From UBA1227 sp045629305 (GTDB taxonomy: Bacteria > Bacillota > Clostridia > Oscillospirales > Acutalibacteraceae), in NCBI GenBank assembly GCA_045629305.1, contig JAZQQZ010000039.1, positions 1-7,769 on the forward strand: a stretch of DNA of 7,769 nucleotides, in the 5' to 3' direction. This document shows positions 1-6,385 of this stretch, piece after piece; the stretch's first letter is position 1, and the number at the start of each line of letters is the position of its first letter. The notes under the pieces are model-generated. The model searched no databases. It saw nothing but the letters and a program-made list of their open reading frames with translations, and had not been told where the DNA came from. Position numbers and translations under genes: made by a program.

Positions 1-697
1 AGTTGCTGATACAAAGAATGTTATCATCTGTAACTTCGACTTAAAGCCAGGTTATGCTGGCGTAGAGAACCCTCTCTACACTCGTGAAGACGTTGAGATT
101 CTCCTTGGCGATGCTAAGGAATCTATCATGAAACTTATGACAGCTATGGACGCAGACGACGCAGCTCCTGCTGGTGAAGCAGAGAAGAAGAGCGACGACC
201 TCGGCGCAATCATGAAAGCTGCCAAAGAAGTAATCATCGTACCAGGTTATGGTATGGCTCTCGCTCAGGCTCAGGCAAACGTTAAGCAGCTTGCTGATAA
301 GCTCGAGGCAAACGGTGCAAACGTACGTTACGCTATTCACCCAGTAGCTGGTCGTATGCCTGGTCATATGAACGTACTCCTCGCAGAGGTTGACGTTGAC
401 TATGACAAGCTCTATGAGATGAAGGCTATCGATGATGACTTCAAGAACGCTGACCTCGCAATCGTTGTAGGTGCAAATGACGTTACTAACCCAGCAGCTA
501 AAGAAGCTGAAGGCACACCAATCTATGGAATGCCAGTTCTCTCAGTTGTTGATGCTAAATATGTAATCATTTGTAACTATGACTTGAAGCCAGGTTATGC
601 TGGCGTAGAGAACCCACTCTACACCAAGGATGAGGGCGTTTCAATTCTTCTTGGAGACGCTAAAGAATCCATCATGAAACTTATGGGACTTATCTAA
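1..697 (+). CDS. pntB: NAD(P) transhydrogenase subunit beta, C-terminal part with tandem domain III (5' end outside window)
   Basis: PntB is the membrane subunit of the transhydrogenase that couples hydride transfer between NAD(H) and NADP(H) to proton movement; its C-terminal cytoplasmic domain III (dIII) binds NADP(H). The open frame runs without a stop from position 2 to the TAA at 695-697. It first shows the last ~44 residues of one dIII (8-139, with PGYAGVENPLY and LLGDAKESI). A polar Ala/Asp/Glu-rich linker follows (about 140-193). A complete second dIII (about 194-694) carries PGYGMALAQAQ (242-274), HPVAGRMPGHMNVLLAE (338-388) and VGANDVTNPAA (467-499). Ordinary PntB ends after one dIII, so this is a domain duplication. 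Both copies have N-F/Y-D (32-40 and 575-583) where Lys-Arg-Ser is usual. The membrane domain and pntA would lie upstream. Family assignment is firm; the overall architecture is inferred because the first copy is cut. Confidence 0.93.
   Translation, partial: VADTKNVIICNFDLKPGYAGVENPLYTREDVEILLGDAKESIMKLMTAMDADDAAPAGEAEKKSDDLGAIMKAAKEVIIVPGYGMALAQAQANVKQLADKLEANGANVRYAIHPVAGRMPGHMNVLLAEVDVDYDKLYEMKAIDDDFKNADLAIVVGANDVTNPAAKEAEGTPIYGMPVLSVVDAKYVIICNYDLKPGYAGVENPLYTKDEGVSILLGDAKESIMKLMGLI
8..139 (+). repeat. Domain III tail, first copy of an in-frame tandem duplication
   Basis: This stretch encodes the C-terminal ~44 residues of the first transhydrogenase domain III. It matches 551-685: by hand alignment about 108 of 132 bases and 37 of 44 residues agree, with one extra codon in the second copy. 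The longest identical block I see is 29 bases, coding for KPGYAGVEN and flanking bases. The repeat presumably extends left of the window through the rest of the domain. Confidence 0.92.
140..193 (+). other. Inter-domain linker between the two transhydrogenase dIII copies
   Basis: About 18 residues rich in Ala, Asp, Glu and Lys (with AAPAGEAEKK) join the two dIII copies. There is no hydrophobic stretch, so both domains should lie on the same, cytoplasmic, side of the membrane. Its composition suggests a flexible solvent-exposed tether. The boundaries are approximate. Confidence 0.7.
551..685 (+). repeat. Domain III tail, second copy of the in-frame tandem duplication
   Basis: This is the counterpart of 8-139 at the true C-terminus of the protein. 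It keeps the GYAG loop and the LLGDAKESI end and differs mainly in the T-R/K-D/E segment, where it has one additional codon. The subunit ends four codons later, counting the stop. Divergence at synonymous and nonsynonymous sites argues against a simple assembly duplication. Confidence 0.92.
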
Positions 698-709
698 CCG
701 ATAAAATAA

Positions 710-744
710 AAGGCTGGTGCCGCGAGGCACCAGCCTTATTTTTT
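710..744. terminator. Bidirectional Rho-independent terminator between pntB and hprK
   Basis: A perfect 12-bp stem (710-721 with 726-737) is closed by a GCGA tetraloop, a GNRA type. On the plus strand it is followed by six T (739-744). Read on the minus strand it is followed by TTTATTTTAT (709-700). It lies 12 nt past the pntB stop and 12 nt past the hprK stop, so it most likely ends both converging transcripts. Termination is predicted from structure only. Confidence 0.92.
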
Positions 745-749
745 ATTAT

Positions 750-1730
750 TTATGAATGTGAATGCCAAATATCATCGTTTTCCCTATTATCATACTCGCC
801 ATCTTCGAGCATTCCAAGGCCTTTAAGAAGCTCTTTTGCTGAGTTAAATCCCATCTTCTTCTGTCTATTGTTAATAGCGGCGATCTCGATAATGATTGCG
901 AGGTTACGACCTGGAGATACAGGTACATTGTTATATGGGATCTTAATACCAAGAATATCAATTGTATCCTCTGATATACCCATGCGCTCATAAACTTTAT
1001 TGTCATCCCAAGATTCAAGATTTACAGCGAGATCTATTTTGGTTGTATCCTTAACAGACTTTACACCGAAAAGACGACGTGCATCGATGATACCGACGCC
1101 ACGGAGTTCGATGAAGTGTCTGATATTGTCTGGCGCTGAGCCTACAACTGTCTTAGGAGAAACCTTACGAATTTCAACTGCATCGTCTGCGACAAAGCGG
1201 TGTCCACGGTTGATAAGTTCTACAACCGTCTCAGACTTACCGACGCCGCTGTCGCCTGTGATGAGAACACCTTCACCGAATACTTCTACAAGTACTCCGT
1301 GGCGTGTCTCTCGCTCTGCGAGTTCAACATTTAGGTATGATACAAGTGATGATACAGCGAAAGAAGTCTCCTCTTCACAGAGAAGAAGTGGAACTTCAAA
1401 CTTCTTTGCGATTTTCTTCATTTCCTCCATTACTTTCTCAGCAACCTGGCAGGAGAATACTACTGCTACAGGCTTTTGTGAAAATAGTCGAGTGATTGCG
1501 ATTTCTAAAAACTCTGTTTCTATGAGGCTCTCTACATAAAGAGACTCTGCGAGGCCTATGAACTGGATACGTTCTGGTTTAAAGTTGTTATCGTAACGGG
1601 CAAGAATAAGGCCTGGACGAGCAACTTCCATAGTCGTAATCATTATTTCGTCGGCACTCTTTGGCATATAAATTTCTTTATAGCCCTCAGATGCGATTAC
1701 TTTACTAAGTGGAACTGAATATTTTGACAT
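750..1730 (-). CDS. hprK: HPr kinase/phosphorylase
   Basis: HprK phosphorylates Ser46 of the phosphotransferase protein HPr (and Crh where present) and removes that phosphate, thereby controlling carbon catabolite repression in low-GC Gram-positives. The 326-residue product, close to the usual 310-320, has an N-terminal regulatory half. Its kinase half shows His144 in RHG, the P-loop GDSGVGKS (159-166), the Asp pair 182-183, the family signature around ELRGVGIIDARRLFG (208-222), Arg249 in YERMG and PVSPGRN (270-276). All catalytic positions I know of for the family are present. The start is supported by AAAGGGG (1745-1739) 8 nt upstream, overlapping the stop of the preceding gene. It is the last gene of the minus-strand unit, 13 nt after the flavoenzyme gene, with no room for its own promoter in the gap. 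The short tail DDIWHSHS lies beyond the conserved core. Confidence 0.97.
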   Translation of the reverse strand: MSKYSVPLSKVIASEGYKEIYMPKSADEIMITTMEVARPGLILARYDNNFKPERIQFIGLAESLYVESLIETEFLEIAITRLFSQKPVAVVFSCQVAEKVMEEMKKIAKKFEVPLLLCEEETSFAVSSLVSYLNVELAERETRHGVLVEVFGEGVLITGDSGVGKSETVVELINRGHRFVADDAVEIRKVSPKTVVGSAPDNIRHFIELRGVGIIDARRLFGVKSVKDTTKIDLAVNLESWDDNKVYERMGISEDTIDILGIKIPYNNVPVSPGRNLAIIIEIAAINNRQKKMGFNSAKELLKGLGMLEDGEYDNRENDDIWHSHS

Positions 1731-1743
1731 CTATTTTTCCCCT

Positions 1744-3852
1744 TTATTTAAGGTCAAATGCTGCTTTATAAGCAGTATGAGTTGCATTGGCAACTCTGCC
1801 TATCTGTGCCGCATCACCTACTGTGTAAATCTTGCCACAGATGTCCTTGATGCCCTCTGGAAGGCCATTCTTCTTAACGCCAAGAGCAAGTACAACATTG
1901 TCGCAAGGGATCTTCTTCATACGACCCTTGACATCTGCACTCTCAAGGATTACGCAGTCCTCTTTCATCTCAGCGAGTTTATAGCTTGTGATGAACTTCG
2001 CACCCAGAGCTTCAAGTTTTGGAAGGACATCATCGATATGTTGTTTCCAAGTACCTGGTGCGATAGAATCTGCCATCTCTACAACAGTGATATTGTTGCC
2101 TGCTTCTGCGAGATATTCAGCTGTCTCAAGACCTGACATACCAGAGCCTGCAACTACAACATTCTTACCACTGAGTTTAACCTCACCAGTGAGAATCTCT
2201 GTAATTGTGCATACGTTTGGAAGGTCATATCCTGGAATCTTCGGACATGCAGCAGTACCACCTGTTGCATCGAAGATTGCGTAAGGATTGATTGCTGCAA
2301 CATTCTCTTTAGTTGCAGGTGTACCAAGTTTAATTGTAACACCGAGCTTATCGCATGCTGTCTTAAGGTCCTCGATAGCCCAGTTAAGTTTCTCTTTCTT
2401 AGGTGGGATAGCAGCGAGTTTGAACTGACCACCAAGATAGTCGTTCTTCTCAAATACTGTTACATTAAAGCCGCGCTGTGCAAGAATCTTAGCGGCCATA
2501 AGGCCTGCAGGGCCACCGCCAATAACTGCAACTGGCTTGCCCTCACCCTCTGATTTCGGATTGAGTGGATACTCAAGCTCGCGACATGTACGAGGGTTGA
2601 GTGCACACTGAAGAGACTGATTCTTCATAGCGCCATCCATCATTGACTCAAGGCACCAGAGACAGCAGATGCAACGCTGAATATCCTCTGGCTTGCCAGT
2701 CTCTGCCTTAGCAGCCCAATATGGGTCTGCAAGAAGTGGACGGCCGAGACCAATCATGTCCTGTATACCCTCTTCGAGCTGCTTCTCTGCCTGCTCTGGA
2801 GTACGAATAAGGTTAGCTGCAATTACAGGAATCTTAACTGCTGCCTTAACCGCAGCAGCATTGCCCTTTCTCCAGCCAAGCTCATATGTAGTAGGCTCAC
2901 ACCATGTGTTCATCGTGTCATAAGTACCTGATGAAATATCGATTGCATCGATACCATAGGACTCGAGAAGTTTCGCAATCTCAACGCCTTCTTCGAGCAC
3001 AAGACCCATGTCGTAGCCGTACATTCTGTAATATTCATCAACTGTGAGGCGGACGATAATTGGATAGTCCTTACCGCACTTTTCGCGTACCTTCTCGATA
3101 ATTTCCTTGATGAAACGGCAACGGTTCTCAGTTGAACCGCCATATTCATCTGTACGCTGATTTGTATATGGTGATAAGAATTGCTGAATCAAATATCCGT
3201 GAGATGCGTGAAGGATTACACCATCAATTCCCGCATCCTTACAACGACGAGCGCCCTCGGCGAACTCGTCCTCAAGTTTTCTAATCTCCCACTTTGTGAG
3301 TGAACGTGTCTTCTGTGTTGCAACAGGAGATGAACCGATTCCTGTTGGAATGTTGGAAGCGGATACTACTGGAAGATAGAAATTGTGCATGAATGGATTC
3401 TCAAAATAGTCGAAGTACTTGGTCATTGTGAAGAATGTCTTCCACCATGCTGGAGCAACTGGTGTATGAGCAAGTATATCGGCAATTTTCCATGCAGTTA
3501 CAACGAGCTGATAGGTCTGACGGCCTGTATGATGAAGCTGTACGAACACTTTAGAGCCGTACTTATGGCACTCATCAGAGAGATTCTTAAGACCTGGAAC
3601 ACATGAGTCATGTGTAACTGAAAGCTGAAGTGGGCTTGTTGCACCTGTCCAATCAGAGATACGTGTAACCTCTGTCTGGATAAGGCCTACGCCACCCTTC
3701 GCACGCTCACCATAATAAGCGATGAGCTTGTCGCCTGCAGTACCATCAAGCTCAGCGCAGCCTACGAGCATTGGCTCGAGCGCAATTCTGTTCTTGATAG
3801 TGAGATTACCAATTTCAATTGGTTCGAAAAGTTTTGGATAATTTTGATTCAT
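1744..3852 (-). CDS. OYE-family FMN/4Fe-4S/FAD oxidoreductase (2-enoate / 2,4-dienoyl-CoA reductase-like)
   Basis: This 702-residue enzyme has the layout of FadH, BaiCD and 2-enoate reductases: an N-terminal Old Yellow Enzyme barrel, a 4Fe-4S segment, then FAD and NAD(P)H modules. Such enzymes pass electrons from NAD(P)H via FAD and the cluster to FMN to reduce activated C=C bonds. Seen here are KLFEPIEIGNLTIKNR near the N-terminus, HHTGR (107-111), HASHGY (215-220), NQRTDEYGG, and a Cys cluster at 394, 396, 397, 400, 416 and 423. The dinucleotide-fold loops are GGGPAG (445-450) and GSGMSG (569-574), with YTVGDA (676-681) near the end. Two oddities: the barrel has roughly 49 extra, aromatic-rich residues after HHTGR compared with E. 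coli FadH as I recall it, and the cluster spacing is not the usual C-x2-C-x3-C. It starts 4 nt after the deoD stop. The substrate is unknown and a role in nucleoside use is not evident. Confidence 0.9.
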   Translation of the reverse strand: MNQNYPKLFEPIEIGNLTIKNRIALEPMLVGCAELDGTAGDKLIAYYGERAKGGVGLIQTEVTRISDWTGATSPLQLSVTHDSCVPGLKNLSDECHKYGSKVFVQLHHTGRQTYQLVVTAWKIADILAHTPVAPAWWKTFFTMTKYFDYFENPFMHNFYLPVVSASNIPTGIGSSPVATQKTRSLTKWEIRKLEDEFAEGARRCKDAGIDGVILHASHGYLIQQFLSPYTNQRTDEYGGSTENRCRFIKEIIEKVREKCGKDYPIIVRLTVDEYYRMYGYDMGLVLEEGVEIAKLLESYGIDAIDISSGTYDTMNTWCEPTTYELGWRKGNAAAVKAAVKIPVIAANLIRTPEQAEKQLEEGIQDMIGLGRPLLADPYWAAKAETGKPEDIQRCICCLWCLESMMDGAMKNQSLQCALNPRTCRELEYPLNPKSEGEGKPVAVIGGGPAGLMAAKILAQRGFNVTVFEKNDYLGGQFKLAAIPPKKEKLNWAIEDLKTACDKLGVTIKLGTPATKENVAAINPYAIFDATGGTAACPKIPGYDLPNVCTITEILTGEVKLSGKNVVVAGSGMSGLETAEYLAEAGNNITVVEMADSIAPGTWKQHIDDVLPKLEALGAKFITSYKLAEMKEDCVILESADVKGRMKKIPCDNVVLALGVKKNGLPEGIKDICGKIYTVGDAAQIGRVANATHTAYKAAFDLK

Positions 3853-3869
3853 ATATTTAATTCTCCTTT
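3853..3869 (-). promoter_or_regulatory. Ribosome binding site fixing the start of the flavoenzyme
   Basis: AAAGGAG (3869-3863) stands 10 nt before the ATG at 3852-3850 and lies inside the last codons of deoD. An ATG 11 codons further upstream (3885) is in frame, but it would overlap deoD by 29 nt and add a basic leader not expected in the family. The first family motif (KLFEPIEIG) begins a few residues after the 3852 start, so that start is preferred. Confidence 0.85.
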
Positions 3870-4564
3870 GAGATATTAAGAGCAATTTCCATCATTTCTG
3901 TAAATGAGTTTTGTCTTGCCTCTGCATCAAGGGACTCTCCTCTTGATGCGATATCAGATATTGTGCAGATTGTGAGAGCGTGCTTGCCTGCGCGCTCTGC
4001 TTCGAGATAAAGTGCATAGGACTCCATCTCAACTGCAAGGATTGAAGGGTCGAACTTTACGGCATCCTCTCGGTAGAAAACCTCTGATGAGAAAACCATT
4101 CCCTCTTTAATTTCTATACCAAGATCCCTTGATACCCGCTCCGCAGCGGCGATAAGTTTATCGCTTGCGTGAGGGATGTATCCTTCGCTGAAACCAGCGA
4201 GTTCACCGAAATTAGAGTTGGTAGTAGACGTTGTCGCAACAACGATATCACGCAAGCGAATGTCTTCTGCCAATCCGCCTGCGGAGCCAACTCTTATGAT
4301 ATTTTCAACCCCATAGAAGTTGAAAAGTTCATGACTATAAATTGAAATAGATGGCATTCCCATGCCGGATGCCATCACGGACACAGGTGTTCCTTTATAG
4401 GTACCTGTATATCCTTGAATACCTCTTACATTATTGACGAGCTTCGCATCGTCAAGAAATGTCTCAGCTATAAATTTGGCGCGAAGTGGATCGCCCGGCA
4501 TAAGTACTGTCGGTGCGAAGTCCCCTACTGTTGCACTGTTATGAGGTGTTGGAGTATTTGGCAT
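3857..4564 (-). CDS. deoD: Purine-nucleoside phosphorylase, DeoD type
   Basis: DeoD cleaves purine ribo- and deoxyribonucleosides with phosphate into base and (deoxy)ribose-1-phosphate in the cytoplasm; DeoD-type enzymes are usually hexamers. The 235-residue length fits. Family features visible are His8, PGDPLRAK (23-30, phosphate-binding Gly/Arg), NNVRG (44-48), the GSAGG loop (93-97), VEMES (178-182), and the catalytic Asp in ISD (Asp204) with its partner Arg217. These match the E. coli enzyme region by region. The start is set by AGGAGG (4576-4571) 6 nt upstream. The gene begins 1 nt after the deoC stop and is followed 4 nt later by the flavoenzyme, so translation is probably coupled. Its product sugar phosphate feeds DeoB, encoded divergently, and then DeoC. 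Confidence 0.97.
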   Translation of the reverse strand: MPNTPTPHNSATVGDFAPTVLMPGDPLRAKFIAETFLDDAKLVNNVRGIQGYTGTYKGTPVSVMASGMGMPSISIYSHELFNFYGVENIIRVGSAGGLAEDIRLRDIVVATTSTTNSNFGELAGFSEGYIPHASDKLIAAAERVSRDLGIEIKEGMVFSSEVFYREDAVKFDPSILAVEMESYALYLEAERAGKHALTICTISDIASRGESLDAEARQNSFTEMMEIALNISKEN

Positions 4565-4565
4565 A

Positions 4566-5231
4566 TTAGCCCTCCTGACTCTTAACGATTTTAACTATGC
4601 GACTTGTGCCAAGTCTATCGGCGCCAAGTTCGATGAACTTTTCTGCATCTTCAATTGAAGAGATGCCACCGGCAGCCTTGATCTTAGTGCTGCCCTTGTG
4701 CTCTTCAATTGTCTGCTTGAAAAGTTCAATATCATGGAATGTGGCGCCGGCCTTAGAGAAACCTGTTGACGTCTTTATGAAGTCCGCGTTTGACTCATTG
4801 ACGATTTCAGTGATTTTGATAATCTCCTCATCCGTAAGCTCACAAGTCTCTACAATTACTTTAAGGAGCTTGCCACAGCAATGTCCCTTAACATCGTTGA
4901 TCTCATGGAGAAGATCCATATATCTCTTGTCTTTCAGCCAACCGATATTGATAACCATATCAATCTCATCGGCGCCATTTTGTACTGCATCATATGCCTC
5001 TGCACATTTAATGAGTGTTGAATTATATCCATTAGGGAAACCTATAACTGTGCATACTGGCACTCTGTGTGCAAGATAATCTGCACACTGTCTTACGTAT
5101 GAAGGTGGAACGCAAACTGATGCTGTATTATACTTCAAAGCATCATCACATATTACCTTTATCTCCTCCCAAGTTGCCGTTGTAGAGAGAAGCGTATGAT
5201 CTACCTTCGAAAGAATTTCGTTTATATCCAT
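4566..5231 (-). CDS. deoC: Deoxyribose-phosphate aldolase
   Basis: DeoC is a class I aldolase that splits 2-deoxyribose-5-phosphate into acetaldehyde and glyceraldehyde-3-phosphate, the last step of deoxynucleoside breakdown. The 221-residue protein is a single TIM barrel of normal length. The N-terminal VDHT (10-13) is typical. Asp91 in EIDMVIN matches the proton-relay Asp, Lys153 in KTSTGF is the Schiff-base lysine, and Lys185 in KAAGG is the second conserved lysine. All catalytic residues are intact. TGAGGA (5243-5238) lies 6 nt before the ATG. It sits 2 nt after the BMP lipoprotein gene and 1 nt before deoD, clearly in one operon. Confidence 0.97.
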   Translation of the reverse strand: MDINEILSKVDHTLLSTTATWEEIKVICDDALKYNTASVCVPPSYVRQCADYLAHRVPVCTVIGFPNGYNSTLIKCAEAYDAVQNGADEIDMVINIGWLKDKRYMDLLHEINDVKGHCCGKLLKVIVETCELTDEEIIKITEIVNESNADFIKTSTGFSKAGATFHDIELFKQTIEEHKGSTKIKAAGGISSIEDAEKFIELGADRLGTSRIVKIVKSQEG

Positions 5232-5233
5232 AG

Positions 5234-6322
5234 TTAATCCTCAAGTATATGTGTATTAGTAAGTTCTGGCATTTGAGATGTATCACTTGAGATAAGGAGT
5301 TCACCTGTATAAATCTTATTTATAAGGCTCTTATAATCATCGAGTGTGAACTTACCTTCCTCAAATTGTGTAGATTCCATAGGAATACCAACATAATTCT
5401 TGTCAGGGTATCTACCAGAGATAATTCCAAGGGTAGCGACATGGCCTGCGATTGCTGGCCAAAGTCCAGCATGAATCTTATCGAGGGTAGATGTTACAGT
5501 CATTCCGATACCCTTCATTGCTGATGTGAGAGTAATGCCCTCGCCATATTGACTATCCATAATTTCTTTCTGATCTACATCAACGCCAATTATTTTTCCG
5601 CCGTGTGCCTTCGCTGCCTCTGCAACCGAAGTCCAAATTGCTCCACCACAAGTGAATACGACCTCTGTACCATTATCATACCAAGAGTTCATCTTAGCTG
5701 TAACTTTTTCATCGGCATAGAACTGACCAACATAACCAAATTCCATGTTGATTTTCTCATTAAGTTCTTTAGCAGCCGCATCGGCGCCCTGCACAAAGCC
5801 ATATCCATATCTTACAACAGCTGGCACTGCTTTACCGCCAACAAATCCAAGATTCTTATATCCGAGTCTTACTGCCGCATATCCTGCGAGGTATCCACAG
5901 ATCTCCTCATGATAAATTGCACAGTATACATTCTTCGTTGCATCCTTCTGTTCAATCTCAACATCAATAGCGATAAATTTAACATTTGGATATTTTGCAG
6001 CAATTGAAAGAACTACATCAGAAAACGAGCTACCCGGAAGTACGATGATGTTATATCCATCATCAATTGCATTTTGTACACGAGCAATTCTCGCAGCAGC
6101 TGTATCTTCACGAGGACGATAGTACGTAAAATCAGCATCATGCTCTTTAGCCCACTCAATACATGCCTCATATGTAGTCTGATTGAATGAATGGTCATCA
6201 ACATTACCATAGTCTGTAACCATAGCGATTCGCATATCTATTCCTTCATCTTCTTCCTTCCCACAAGAAGCAAAACTAAAAAGGAAGGCAAGTGCGAGTA
6301 TAAATGCTAGAATTCTTTTCAT
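5234..6322 (-). CDS. BMP/PnrA-family nucleoside-binding lipoprotein (ABC transporter substrate-binding protein)
   Basis: This is a substrate-binding lipoprotein of the basic membrane protein (BMP/Med) family, whose characterised members such as Treponema PnrA bind nucleosides for an ABC importer. The 362-residue product has a basic start (MKR), a hydrophobic stretch (4-18) and a lipobox FASC with Cys20 as the predicted lipidated residue; Phe at -3 is slightly unusual. The mature part shows VTDYGNVDDHSFNQ (35-48), VGGKAVPAVVRYGYGFVQG (161-179), GVDVDQ (246-251) and TSAMKG (266-271), all family landmarks around the ligand cleft. GGAGGG (6333-6328) lies 5 nt before the ATG. It is the first gene of the minus-strand operon, and deoC and deoD behind it support a nucleoside ligand. 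No ATPase or permease is in the window, so its transporter must be encoded elsewhere or beyond the edges. Confidence 0.93.
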   Translation of the reverse strand: MKRILAFILALAFLFSFASCGKEEDEGIDMRIAMVTDYGNVDDHSFNQTTYEACIEWAKEHDADFTYYRPREDTAAARIARVQNAIDDGYNIIVLPGSSFSDVVLSIAAKYPNVKFIAIDVEIEQKDATKNVYCAIYHEEICGYLAGYAAVRLGYKNLGFVGGKAVPAVVRYGYGFVQGADAAAKELNEKINMEFGYVGQFYADEKVTAKMNSWYDNGTEVVFTCGGAIWTSVAEAAKAHGGKIIGVDVDQKEIMDSQYGEGITLTSAMKGIGMTVTSTLDKIHAGLWPAIAGHVATLGIISGRYPDKNYVGIPMESTQFEEGKFTLDDYKSLINKIYTGELLISSDTSQMPELTNTHILED

Positions 6323-6355
6323 GGTTTCCCTCCATAAACCTATATACTTGTACTA

Positions 6356-6385
6356 ATTATATAACATAGAGATTATATATTGCAA
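6356..6385 (-). promoter_or_regulatory. Predicted sigma-A promoter of the minus-strand nucleoside/hprK operon
   Basis: On the minus strand TTGCAA (6385-6380, 4 of 6 to TTGACA) is followed after 18 nt by a perfect TATAAT (6361-6356). Transcription would start near 6349, giving a leader of about 27 nt before the lipoprotein ATG. The region is AT-rich, so other -10-like strings exist; this is the best-spaced pair I find. Confidence 0.6.

Noticed and set aside
1..697. The left-edge repeat as two separate genes or an assembly duplication
   Set aside because: There is no stop or frame change between the copies, and they differ at about 24 of 132 aligned bases plus one codon, too many for a simple assembly artefact. 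A true fusion is the simplest reading.
1000..1539. Open frame of 179 codons opposite hprK
   Set aside because: It is antisense to a gene with intact catalytic motifs, has Ser/Thr/Arg-rich shadow composition, no ribosome binding site and no recognisable domain.
3853..3885. Upstream ATG (3885) as start of the flavoenzyme
   Set aside because: It would overlap deoD by 29 nt and has no good Shine-Dalgarno, whereas the ATG at 3852 has AAAGGAG and places the family's N-terminal motif normally.
4597..5079. Open frame of 160 codons opposite deoC
   Set aside because: It mirrors deoC codons, has low-complexity Ser/Leu/Ile composition and no initiation signal.
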